This document shows positions 42,311-51,823 of a DNA stretch of 64,000 bases, piece after piece. This DNA is from Fen-1135 sp963705275. Its GTDB lineage: Bacteria; Desulfobacterota; Syntrophia; Syntrophales; UBA2185. A program made the translations under genes and the position numbers. Under the pieces are notes generated by a model. It was not told where the DNA came from, did no database searches, and was given only the letters and a program-made list of their open reading frames with translations. The stretch is from the NCBI GenBank assembly GCA_963705275.1, contig OY970063.1, positions 1,984,001-2,048,000 on the forward strand. Direction: 5' to 3'. Every line of letters begins with the position of its first letter. Position 1 is the stretch's first letter.

Positions 42311-45300
42311 TGAACCCTTCGCGCACTTTCATCCTGAGGCCCGTGGCGACCACCTTGCTGATGGTCGCTATTCTGTTGGCCGGCTTCGTCGCATACCGCC
42401 AGTTGCCTGTCTCCGCCTTGCCGCAGGTCGATTATCCGACCATCCAGATATTCACCTTTTATCCCGGCGCGAGCCCCGATGTCATCGCTTCATCCATAAC
42501 ATCACCCCTCGAACGTCAATTCGGCCAGATGCCCGGCCTCAGACAGATGACATCAACGAGTTCCGGCGGCAGTTCCGTCATCATACTTCAGTTCAGCCTT
42601 GACCTCAGTCTGGACGTTGCCGAACAGCAGGTGCAGGCGGCCATCAACGCAGCCGCCACCTTCCTTCCGAGGGATCTTCCGAACCCGCCGGTCTATAGTA
42701 AGGTTAACCCCGCTGATGCGCCGATACTCACTCTGGCCCTGACTTCCGATACACTGCCTCTCCCGCAGGTGGAGGACCTTGCTGATACGCGTCTCGCCCA
42801 AAAGATCTCGCAGCTTTCCGGTGTGGGGCTCGTCAGCATCAGCGGAGGGCAAAGACCGGCTGTCAGAATACAGGCAAACCCTACGGCCCTGGCGGCCTAC
42901 GGCCTGACTTTAGAGGACCTGCGCGCGGTGATTGCGGCGGCCAATGTGAATCAGGCAAAGGGGAGCTTTGACGGGCCGCGCCAGTCTTCCATTATCGGCG
43001 CCAATGACCAACTCCTGTCGAGCAAAGAGTACAGACCACTGGTAGTTGCCTATCGGAATAATGCCCCCGTGGTGCTTTCCGACGTTGCCGATGCCATCGA
43101 CGATGCGGAAAACGTAAAGCTTGCAGCATGGATGAATGACGCTCCTGCGGTGATCGTAAATATACAACGGCAACCGGGCTCGAATGTCATCGAGGTTGTC
43201 GACCGCGTCAAGAAGCTGCTGCCGCAATTGCAGGGCTCGCTCCCTTCCACCATTCAGGTATCTATACTTACGGACCGTACGACAACCATCCGCGCATCCG
43301 TGCAAGACGTGCAGTTCGAATTAATGCTGGCAGTGGCCCTGGTCGTGATGGTCATCTTTCTGTTTCTTCGCACCCTGTCGGCAACATCCATCCCGAGCGT
43401 CGCTGTCCCGCTTTCTTTGGTCGGCACCTTCGGGATCATGTATCTTCTGGGGTTCAGTCTGAACAATCTGACACTGATGGCCCTCACAATTGCGACGGGC
43501 TTCGTGGTGGATGACGCCATCGTGATGATCGAAAATATTGCCCGTTACATAGAGCAGGGTGAATCCCCGCTTGAGGCCGCCCTCAAAGGCTCGGAGCAGA
43601 TTGCGTTCACCATTGTGTCTCTGACCATCTCGCTTGTCGCCGTTCTTATCCCGCTTCTCTTCATGAGTGATGTGGTAGGAAGGCTTTTCCGTGAGTTTGC
43701 GATCACCCTCGGCATCACGATCCTGATCTCCGCAGTCGTTTCACTGACGTTGACGCCGATGATGTGCGCGAAACTGCTGAAGCACAAACCTGAGGAACAG
43801 CAGAAGAGGCTCTATCGTGTATCGCAACATATGTTCGACCGGATAATCGCTGCCTACGGCAGGTCTCTTAAGTGGGTACTGCAGCGTCAGACGGCAACGC
43901 TCATCGTGGCAGTGGGAACCCTCGTCTTTACGATTCTCTTGTATATCGTCATACCGAAAGGTTTCTTTCCCGTCCAGGACACCGGTCTTATCCTCGGCAT
44001 TTCGGAAGGGCCGCAGTGGACATCGTTTGGGGCAATGGCGGAGAGGCAGCAGCTCCTCGCTAAGACAATCCTCCGCGACCCCGCCGTGCAGAGCCTATCC
44101 ACGTTTATCGGGGTGGATGGGACCAATACGACCCTGAACAGCGGCCGCGTCCTTATCAACCTGAAACCGCTCTCCCATCGCGATGCAAGCGCCAGTGAGA
44201 TTATCCGCCGTCTCCAACCCGAACTTGCTAAACTCAAAGGGATAAACCTTTACATGCAGCCGGTTCAGGACCTCACGGTGGAAAGCCGTGTGAGCCGCAC
44301 GCAGTATCAGTACAGCCTGGAAGATCCCAATGCCGACGAGCTCGGCCTCTGGGCTCCAAGACTTGTTGATGCATTGCGCGAGCTGCCGGAACTTCGCGAC
44401 GTGAGCAGCGATCAGCAGAACCAGGGACTGCAGGCATCGCTTGTGATTGACAGAGCTACGGCTTCACGCCTCGGAATCACCCCCCAGCTCATCGACGATA
44501 CGCTCTACGACGCGTATGGCCAGAGGCTGGTATCAACGATGTTCACACAGTTGAACCAGTATCGGGTCATCCTTGAGGTCAAGCCGGAATTCAAGGTACA
44601 TCCCGAAAAATTGGGCGCCCTCTATGTCCGAAGCGCCAGCGGCGGGCAAGTGCCCCTCGGCGCGTTTACCCAGTTCAAGGAAACTATGGGCCCGCTGATC
44701 ATCAGCCATCAGGGACAGTTCCCGGCAACAAACCTCTCCTTCAATCTCGCACCGGATGCATCTCTCGGGGACGCAGTGAAGGCAATCGATTCAACCACGA
44801 AGAAACTTGGAATGCCGGCGAGCATTCGGGGGAGCTTCCAGGGCACAGCCCAGGCCTTTCAGTCATCGCTCGCTAATGAGCCCATCCTGATTCTCGCGGC
44901 GCTGATAACGGTTTACATCGTCCTTGGAGTGCTGTACGAGAGTTACATCCACCCCGTCACGATCCTTTCCACACTGCCTTCCGCAGGGGTGGGAGCGCTT
45001 CTTGCCCTGATGATATGCCGCACGGAGTTCAGCGTCATTGCCCTGATCGGCATCATTCTTCTCATCGGTATCGTGAAGAAGAACGGCATCATGATGGTGG
45101 ACTTTGCCCTTGATGCCGAGCGCAAGGAAGGGAAAAGCCCTGAAGATGCCATCTATCAGGCATGCCTGCTCAGGTTCCGGCCGATCATGATGACGACTAT
45201 GGCAGCGCTCCTGGCGGCGCTGCCCCTGGCAATCAGCACCGGTGTGGGCGCAGAGCTTCGCCGCCCCATGGGCATCTCCATCATAGGCGGCCTGGTTTTC

Positions 45301-45417
45301 AGCCAGATACTTACCCTGTACACGACGCCGGTCATCTATCTCTGGTTTGACCGGCTGGCGGGACGCTTCGCGGGACATCGCTCCGACGAAGCAAATAACG
45401 AGGACGGCAAGACATGA
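42310..45417 (+). CDS. mdtB: RND efflux pump permease (MdtB-like)
   Basis: A 1035-residue AcrB-type proton antiporter of the HAE-1 family. It starts MNPSRTFILRPVATTLLMVA, has the usual 12 transmembrane helices, two large periplasmic loops, and the proton-relay region TIATGFVVDDAIVMIENIAR (about residues 394-413) with the conserved Asp pair. The C-terminal repeat shows LIGIILLIGIVKKNGIMMVD. Length is normal. The ATG at 42310 overlaps the adaptor stop. With the next pump gene it forms the MdtBC-type heteromeric pair that exports bile salts, novobiocin and similar agents in enterics; substrates here are unknown. Confidence 0.92.
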   Translation: MNPSRTFILRPVATTLLMVAILLAGFVAYRQLPVSALPQVDYPTIQIFTFYPGASPDVIASSITSPLERQFGQMPGLRQMTSTSSGGSSVIILQFSLDLSLDVAEQQVQAAINAAATFLPRDLPNPPVYSKVNPADAPILTLALTSDTLPLPQVEDLADTRLAQKISQLSGVGLVSISGGQRPAVRIQANPTALAAYGLTLEDLRAVIAAANVNQAKGSFDGPRQSSIIGANDQLLSSKEYRPLVVAYRNNAPVVLSDVADAIDDAENVKLAAWMNDAPAVIVNIQRQPGSNVIEVVDRVKKLLPQLQGSLPSTIQVSILTDRTTTIRASVQDVQFELMLAVALVVMVIFLFLRTLSATSIPSVAVPLSLVGTFGIMYLLGFSLNNLTLMALTIATGFVVDDAIVMIENIARYIEQGESPLEAALKGSEQIAFTIVSLTISLVAVLIPLLFMSDVVGRLFREFAITLGITILISAVVSLTLTPMMCAKLLKHKPEEQQKRLYRVSQHMFDRIIAAYGRSLKWVLQRQTATLIVAVGTLVFTILLYIVIPKGFFPVQDTGLILGISEGPQWTSFGAMAERQQLLAKTILRDPAVQSLSTFIGVDGTNTTLNSGRVLINLKPLSHRDASASEIIRRLQPELAKLKGINLYMQPVQDLTVESRVSRTQYQYSLEDPNADELGLWAPRLVDALRELPELRDVSSDQQNQGLQASLVIDRATASRLGITPQLIDDTLYDAYGQRLVSTMFTQLNQYRVILEVKPEFKVHPEKLGALYVRSASGGQVPLGAFTQFKETMGPLIISHQGQFPATNLSFNLAPDASLGDAVKAIDSTTKKLGMPASIRGSFQGTAQAFQSSLANEPILILAALITVYIVLGVLYESYIHPVTILSTLPSAGVGALLALMICRTEFSVIALIGIILLIGIVKKNGIMMVDFALDAERKEGKSPEDAIYQACLLRFRPIMMTTMAALLAALPLAISTGVGAELRRPMGISIIGGLVFSQILTLYTTPVIYLWFDRLAGRFAGHRSDEANNEDGKT

Positions 45418-48400
45418 TCGGCGCGAATTTCTCAGCCCCGTTCATCAGGAGGCCGGTCGCGACAACCCTTCTCACCATAGGAATGGTTCTAGCCGGACTT
45501 ATCGCCGTGCGTTTGCTTCCTTTGTCCCCCTTGCCGCAGGTTGACTATCCGACGATCTCCGTATCCGCCACCCTGCCGGGGGCGAGTCCGGAGACGATGG
45601 CAACATCGGTGGCGGCGCCGCTGGAGCGGCAATTTGCGCACATTGCGGGCGTCTCCGAGATGACGTCGACGAGCTACCTCGGATCCACGTCCATCGTCCT
45701 GCAGTTCGACCTGGACCGCAATATCGATGGAGCGGCCCGTGACGTCCAGGCTGCGATCAATGCCGCCCGAACCTACCTGCCGGCGGCCCTTCCTTCGAAC
45801 CCGAACTATCGCAAGGTAAACCCGGCGGAGGCGCCCATCCTCATACTGGCCCTCACCTCTGATACGGTCGGAAGGTCACAGATGTACGACGCTGCGTCGA
45901 CGATACTCCAGCAGAAACTCTCTCAGGTGGAAGGTGTCGGACAGGTAGTAGTCGGCGGCGGCTCATTGCCGGCCGTGCGCGTGGAGTTGAATCCCCTGTC
46001 GCTGAGCAAGTACGGGATCGGTCTTGATGACGTCCGCATCGCCCTTAGTAAGACCAACGTGAACCGGCCTAAAGGACAACTGGCAAACGGCGAGAAGACA
46101 TGGGAGATCAAGACCAATGATCAGATGTACAAAGCGGAACTGTACCGCCCGATCATCGTCGCCTTCCAGTCGGGGGCGGCGGTAAGACTGTCCGATGTTG
46201 CCGACGTTCAGGATTCGGTGGAGGATTTACGCAACGCGGGTCTGGTAAACGGCAAACCCGCCGTGATGGTCATTGTGTACCGTCAGCCGGGGAAAAATAT
46301 CATCGAGACTGTGGACCGTGTCGTTGAGCTCTTGCCGCAGCTTGAAGCGTCCATCCCCGGAGCAATCAACCTCTCCGTTGTTCTCGACCGGACAACGACA
46401 ATCCGCGCCTCTTTGAGGGACGTAGAGCGCACCCTGGTAGTTTCCGGTATACTCGTGATTCTGGTTGTGTTCGCGTTTTTGCGGCATGCCCGGAGCGCCC
46501 TCATACCGAGTGTTGCCGTACCTGTGTCGCTCATCACCACCTTCGGAATCATGTACCTCTGCGGCTACAGCCTGGATAACCTTTCTCTCATGGCGCTGAC
46601 AATTGCCACTGGTTTTGTCGTGGATGACGCGATTGTCGTCCTCGAAAACATCACCCGTCACCTGGAGAGAGGCGTTCCTTCTCATCAGGCCGCATTACTG
46701 GGAGCGCGGGAGATTGGCTTCACCGTCCTTTCGATCAGCGTTTCCCTCGTGGCAGTGTTTCATCCCCATCCTGCTCATGGGAGGGATGTTGGGCCGGCTC
46801 TTCCGTGAGTTCGCTGTGACTCTTTCCGCCGCCATCATGGTGTCTCTCGTGGTCTCGTTGACAACCACCCCCATGATGTGCGCCTACTTTCTGAAAACGG
46901 AAAAGGCCCGGACACACGGACGGCTGTTTAATTTAAGCGGGCGTCTGTTTGACGGGATGCATCAGGGTTACGAAAAAAGCCTTTCCTGGGCCCTGAAGCA
47001 CCAGCCGCTCATGCTTTCCCTGATGCTCTCTACAATTGTGCTCAGCATCCTGCTATTCGTGATTGTTCCGAAAGGATTTTTCCCTCAGCAGGATACTGGC
47101 CGTCTGACGGGCACGATACTCGCGGCCCAGGACATATCGTTCCAATCGATGAGGGAAAAAATGACGGCGATTGTCGATATCATCGGGAAGGATCCCGCTG
47201 TGGAAACGGTCGTCGCATTCACCGGAGGCTCCGGCGGGCGCGCCACGACTAATACGGGGCGGATGTTTATCGCCCTGAAACCAATAGAAAAAAGAAAGAT
47301 AAGCGCCGACCAGGTAATCGCGAGACTTCGCAAGAAAATCAGCAGCGTCCCGGGAGCACCTGCATACCTCCAGGCCGTGCAGGATGTGCGCGCGGGGGGC
47401 AGGATGGGCGGGGGCCAATACCAGTACACGCTCCAGGGGGAAAACCTGGCGGATCTCATGACATGGTGCCCCCTTATAGAACAGCGATTGCGCGAGGTTC
47501 CCGGCATTGTCGACGTGAGCAGTGACCAGCAGAATAAAGGGCTTCAAGCATCGCTTGTTATCGATCGCGCCACGGCGTCGCGCCTCGGCGTCAGCCCGCA
47601 GGTAATAGACGATACGCTTTACAGCGCCTTCGGCCAGCGGCAGGTGTCGATCATGTATACGCCGTTGAATCAGTACCATGTGGTGATGGAGGTAGAACCC
47701 AGGTTCTGGCAGCGTCCGGAGACACTCCGTTATATCTACGTGCCGTCATCGACCGGGCCGCTCGTTCCTCTCAGCGCCTTCGCCCGGTACGATATGACGC
47801 AGACGGCGCTGGCAATCAGCCATCAGGGACAATTTCCCGCAGTGACGCTGTCATTCAACCTCGCGCCGGGGCTTGCCCTCGGTGACGCGGTTAAGGCGAT
47901 CGAGTCCGCCACACGGAAGATGGGATTGCCTTCGAGCATTCGCGGCAGCTTTCAGGGGACGGCCCAGATCTTTCAGGCATCCCTCGCCAACCAGCCTCTC
48001 CTGATCCTTGCTGCGCTGGTAGCGGTCTATATCGTCCTCGGTATCTTGTACGAGAGTTACATCCATCCGCTTACCATTCTCTCCACGCTGCCATCGGCGG
48101 GTGTCGGGGCATTCGTAGCCTTGCTGATCTCAGGCACGGAGCTTACCATCATCGCCCTGATCGGACTCGTCCTGCTCATCGGCATCGTAAAGAAGAACGG
48201 CATCATGATGGTGGACTTTGCCTTGGCGGCGGAGCGCAATGAAGGGAAAAGCCCGGAGGAAGCCATCTATCAGGCATGTCTGCTTCGCTTCCGGCCGATC
48301 ATGATGACGACCATGGCGGCCCTCCTGGGAGCACTGCCCCTTGCCATAGGATTCGGCGTCGGGTCTGAACTTCGCCGTCCCCTCGGTATCGCTATCGTCG

Positions 48401-48555
48401 GCGGGTTGATTTTCAGCCAGATGCTCACGCTTTATACAACGCCGGTGGTATATCTCTATCTTGACCGCTTGCGGCTCCGGATGGAAGGAAGAAAGGCACA
48501 GAGGAGGCGGCTAGTTGTCCACAATGTAGCTGCGGGGGCGCCGGACGTCCGGTGA
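45414..48555 (+). pseudogene. mdtC: Second RND efflux pump permease (MdtC-like), frameshifted
   Basis: A second HAE-1 pump of about 1046 residues, starting MIGANFSAPFIRRPVATTLL and overlapping mdtB by 4 nt (ATGA). The first frame carries helices 1-5 and TIATGFVVDDAIVVLENITR; it leaves frame after SISVSLVAVF. The second frame resumes IPILLMGGMLGRLFREFAVT and runs to the end at 48555 with LIGLVLLIGIVKKNGIMMVD. The join is the TTT at 46758-46760: with one T fewer it reads VAVFIPILLMGG, the family sequence. So the gene is whole apart from one inserted base, which may be a sequence error. Confidence 0.88.
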
Positions 48556-48641
48556 TATAATTCGGATGGCAGCATGTTCAAAAAAATATCGTTGTTTGCG
48601 GGAGTCCGTCTTGGTAAGATGAGCGTCAGAAGGAATGATAT

Positions 48642-50141
48642 ATGATTCGTGCTAAATCAGGGCATCTAAAATGGAAAGAGCACCGCGCACTTGCAGTTGC
48701 CGCAATTGCAGGGATGCTTGTCATCTTCACTGCCTGTGCGGTGGGGCCCGACTATGTGAGACCGAAAGACGAAGTGCCCGCTGCCTACAAAGAAGCGGCA
48801 GAATGGAAAGTGGCGCAGCCGCAGGAGGCCGTCATCCGCGGGGCCTGGTGGAAGATATTTCAAGATCCTCAGCTTGACGCCCTCGAAGAGCAGGTGAATA
48901 TATCGAACCAGAATGTTGCCGCAGCAGAAGCGCAATTCAGACAGGCGCGTGCCCTCGTGCAGGCTGCGCGGGCCGGATATTTTCCCAATGTCGCAATCGG
49001 AGCACAGGCCACACGTTCTCTCAGATCGGCTAATGCCGCAAGCGGTCTTGGTACGACGACAGACCAGGTTTCCGATCTCTTATTGACGGGAACGGCATCG
49101 TGGGAACCGGATATCTGGGGCAAGGTCCGCCGCAGCGTCGAAGCGAGCCAGGCAGGCGCCCAGGCAAGCGCAGCAGACCTCGAATCAATTCGACTCAGCA
49201 CCCAGGCCATACTGGCACAGAGCTATTTCCAACTCTGCTCACTGGACGCTCAAAAGAAGCTTCTCGACGCAACGGTTGCCGCCTTCCAGAGATCTCTGGA
49301 CATGACCAATAGGCGCTATGTGAGTGGTGTGTCATCCAGGGCCGACGTCCTTCAGGCGGAAACTCAGCTCAAAACCACGCAGGCCCAGGCGATAGATGTG
49401 GGGGTGCAGCGCTCCCAATTGGAGCACGCAATCGCGCTGCTCGTAGGCAAACCGCCGTCTGGGTTATCCATCCCGGCAACGCCTCTCGCTGCTACGCCGG
49501 TCGCCGTACCTTTCGGTATTCCTTCGGAGCTCCTTGAACGGAGGCCTGACATCGCCGCTGCAGAAAGGCGCTTAGCGGCTGCGAATGCCCAGATCGGGGT
49601 TGCCAAAGCGGCCTATTTCCCGAATGTTCTCTTGAATGCAACCGGCGGATTTGAATCTTCGCATCTGTCCGACTGGCTCTCCTGGCCGAGTCGCCTGTGG
49701 TCGGTCGGCCTGAGCCTTACGGAGACCGTGTTCGATGCAGGTCTGCGGAGCGCCCTCACGGACCAGGCGCGGGCGGCATATGATGCGACGGTCGCGTCTT
49801 ATCGTCAAACCGTGCTCGGCGGCTTTCAAGAAGTGGAAGATAATCTCGCCGCACTCCGTATACTGGAGGAAGAATCCCGGATCCAGGGCGAAGCGGTAAG
49901 CGCCGCGCGACGGTCTCTGGAGTTCAGCATGAACCAGTACAGAGCCGGAACAATCAGCTACATCGAAGTGGTAACTGTACAGACTATCCTGCTTGCGAAC
50001 GAAAGAACCGCCATCGATATTCTCGGCCGCCGGATGGCCGCCAGCGTCCTTTTGATCAAAGCGATCGGCGGCGGCTGGGATTCCTCCACACTCCCGTCAA
50101 ACACGGATCTCAACAGCAGCAAGAATGACAAGCGCAATTAA
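48642..50141 (+). CDS. RND efflux outer-membrane lipoprotein (NodT/OprM-like)
   Basis: A 499-residue outer-membrane factor. The N-terminus has a lipoprotein signal (about residues 13-31) with lipobox FTAC and then AVGPDYVRPKDEVPAAYKE, the classical NodT-family start. Two OEP repeats follow, with RRYVSGVSSRADVLQAETQL (about 226-245) and NQYRAGTISYIEVVTVQTIL (about 428-447). It forms the exit duct for the MdtABC-like pump encoded before it. It starts 86 nt after the mdtC stop with GAAGGAATGATAT upstream. Confidence 0.92.
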   Translation: MIRAKSGHLKWKEHRALAVAAIAGMLVIFTACAVGPDYVRPKDEVPAAYKEAAEWKVAQPQEAVIRGAWWKIFQDPQLDALEEQVNISNQNVAAAEAQFRQARALVQAARAGYFPNVAIGAQATRSLRSANAASGLGTTTDQVSDLLLTGTASWEPDIWGKVRRSVEASQAGAQASAADLESIRLSTQAILAQSYFQLCSLDAQKKLLDATVAAFQRSLDMTNRRYVSGVSSRADVLQAETQLKTTQAQAIDVGVQRSQLEHAIALLVGKPPSGLSIPATPLAATPVAVPFGIPSELLERRPDIAAAERRLAAANAQIGVAKAAYFPNVLLNATGGFESSHLSDWLSWPSRLWSVGLSLTETVFDAGLRSALTDQARAAYDATVASYRQTVLGGFQEVEDNLAALRILEEESRIQGEAVSAARRSLEFSMNQYRAGTISYIEVVTVQTILLANERTAIDILGRRMAASVLLIKAIGGGWDSSTLPSNTDLNSSKNDKRN

Positions 50142-50174
50142 CCTGGCGCCTGCCTCTTCGAATCGCAAGAGTGT

Positions 50175-50594
50175 CTACTCACCGATAATCTTTACGAGGG
50201 CTCTTTTCCTTCTTCTGCCGTCAAATTCTCCGTAGAATATCTGCTCCCACGGGCCGAAATCGAGCCTGCCGTTGGTAACGGCGACAACCACTTCCCTTCC
50301 CATGATCTGCCGCTTCAGGTGGGCATCTCCGTTATCCTCACCCGTGCGATTGTGGCGGTACTGTGAAGCAGGTTCATGGGGCGCCAGCTTCTCCAACCAG
50401 TCATCATAGTCCTGATGGAGACCGGACTCATCATCGTTGATGAAAACTGAAGCTGTGATGTGCATTGCGTTGATAAGGGCAAGACCCTCGGTTATGCCGC
50501 TGTCTCTAAGGCATTGTTCCACCTGCGGTGTAACGTTTACGAAAGCCCGACGGGTTGGAATGTTGAACCAAAGTTCTTTCCTGTAACATTTCAT
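50175..50594 (-). CDS. YjbQ family protein (UPF0047)
   Basis: A 139-residue member of the YjbQ/UPF0047 family, named secondary thiamine-phosphate synthase because some members rescue thiE mutants in E. coli. NAMHITASVFINDDESGLHQ (about residues 43-62) and HNRTGEDNGDAHLKRQIMGRE (about 79-99) are the conserved segments, with His residues for a metal site. GPWEQIFYGEFDGRRRKRAL near the end is also typical. The true physiological role is uncertain. It is convergent with the efflux operon. Confidence 0.9.
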   Translation of the reverse strand: MKCYRKELWFNIPTRRAFVNVTPQVEQCLRDSGITEGLALINAMHITASVFINDDESGLHQDYDDWLEKLAPHEPASQYRHNRTGEDNGDAHLKRQIMGREVVVAVTNGRLDFGPWEQIFYGEFDGRRRKRALVKIIGE

Positions 50595-50918
50595 TTTTCA
50601 TTCTCCTTATGCGAAATGCAAAATTAGAATTAGATTTGTTTCTGTTAAGTGAATGTGTGAAGTCCTAAAAATATTATCTTAGGTTTCTTCTTGAAAGCAA
50701 CAGGGAAAGTCGAATACTGGATATGCAAGACTTCAAACACAAAGCAGTAAAGAGAAAAGGAAAGTGATATCGGGATTCTTCAGTTGCGGCTTCTTCGTTT
50801 ATTTCCAAGTGTAACGGAGCATGGAGGGTCAAAATTTCAAAAACAACACTTCAGGAAGAAGCAGAGTACCCGCACAAGGGGCGGTAAGGAGCCTAACCCC
50901 AAAGATGGTCTATGTTAA
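50595..50918. other. Intergenic stretch without recognisable features
   Basis: This 324-nt AT-rich stretch upstream of the YjbQ gene holds no plausible frame, RNA gene or strong inverted repeat that I can see. It should contain the YjbQ promoter on the minus strand. Confidence 0.55.
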
Positions 50919-51389
50919 TTATTTCGGGTACACTTTTTTTAGAAAGTCTGTCATTATCATCACCACTACATTCTGATTATCAGACAGGCTCATCTTTGCT
51001 TGGATGCTCACTCTGAATAATTTCACGGGTTCCAATTTTATTAAAATTGAACCGGCGTCAAACGAAAAAGTTATTGATGCCTTACTGGGGGAAATGCTGG
51101 GTGTTCTTTTTTCGATGTCCGTTATTAATTTAATTTCCTTTGTGCCCGTTGTTCCAGTACGACCATCTGTATAGGGAACTCGTTGGATAGTACACTCATA
51201 AGATTTGTCATTCAGGACAGTGGCAACTTGTGCTAATGTTGGATGAATTATATCTTCCACAAATTTTTCCCATTCTTTGCTTAACTCTTCTTTCTCTCTT
51301 TTCCTTATTTCGTCAGCTTCATCTCTAGACCTCATTTCCTCCGCTTCTTTTTTGTCATGCTCATTAATGATGTCCTCAACCCAGTTCAT
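50919..51389 (-). CDS. Hypothetical protein with a charged coiled-coil N-terminus
   Basis: A 156-residue soluble protein. Residues 1-45 are highly charged and helical (DKKEAEEMRSRDEADEIRKR), likely a coiled coil; the rest is beta-rich (ECTIQRVPYTDGRTGTTGTK, then SITFSFDAGSILIKLEPVKL). No signal peptide or membrane segment. I do not recognise the family. The ATG has TAGGAGG 7 nt upstream. It is isolated between YjbQ and the glucan synthase genes, in a locally AT-richer stretch than its neighbours, which hints at later acquisition. Confidence 0.68.
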   Translation of the reverse strand: MNWVEDIINEHDKKEAEEMRSRDEADEIRKREKEELSKEWEKFVEDIIHPTLAQVATVLNDKSYECTIQRVPYTDGRTGTTGTKEIKLITDIEKRTPSISPSKASITFSFDAGSILIKLEPVKLFRVSIQAKMSLSDNQNVVVMIMTDFLKKVYPK

Positions 51390-51823
51390 AGTCTAACCTC
51401 CTAGCATATTCTACTGCAGCCTCATCAAGAAGAGTTTTGTCAAAACATCCTTGATTATCTGCAACCGCTTTTCTAGTATGGGGGAACATTCGGTTTTTGT
51501 GGAACAGGTTGCACGGATGCCATGCCTTCGTTCCTGCTGTCGCAGATTATCACAATATCCGGGCGGTGGCAAGGTTATGGTATGGAGCAGATTCTTTTGA
51601 ACCTTCTCAGCAAAGGGAGAGATGAAATAGAGTGTCCGCACGAGGGATCGTGGAAGTCAACCGAAAATGGCAATTTAAATTATTGCTAACACCTACAACT
51701 GTTCAGTGGTGGGTATTCCTAATAACTGAGGCTTACGGATAGAAAGAGAGTAACGCTTTGTGGTCATTATTTCATTGACACAAAGCCGTTTTTCTACTCC
51801 ACCCCCCCCAAAGGTGGTTCCTA
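51390..51823. other. Intergenic stretch after the glucan synthase gene
   Basis: No convincing gene is present; a 76-codon minus frame at 51411-51641 lacks a ribosome binding site and any known motif. On the minus strand CCACC and GGTGG (51799-51817) can form a short stem 7 nt after the glucan synthase stop, but there is no T-run, so termination is uncertain. Confidence 0.5.

Noticed and set aside
51411..51641. 76-codon minus-strand frame after the glucan synthase
   Set aside because: No ribosome binding site, no known motif and an amino-acid mix unlike a real protein.
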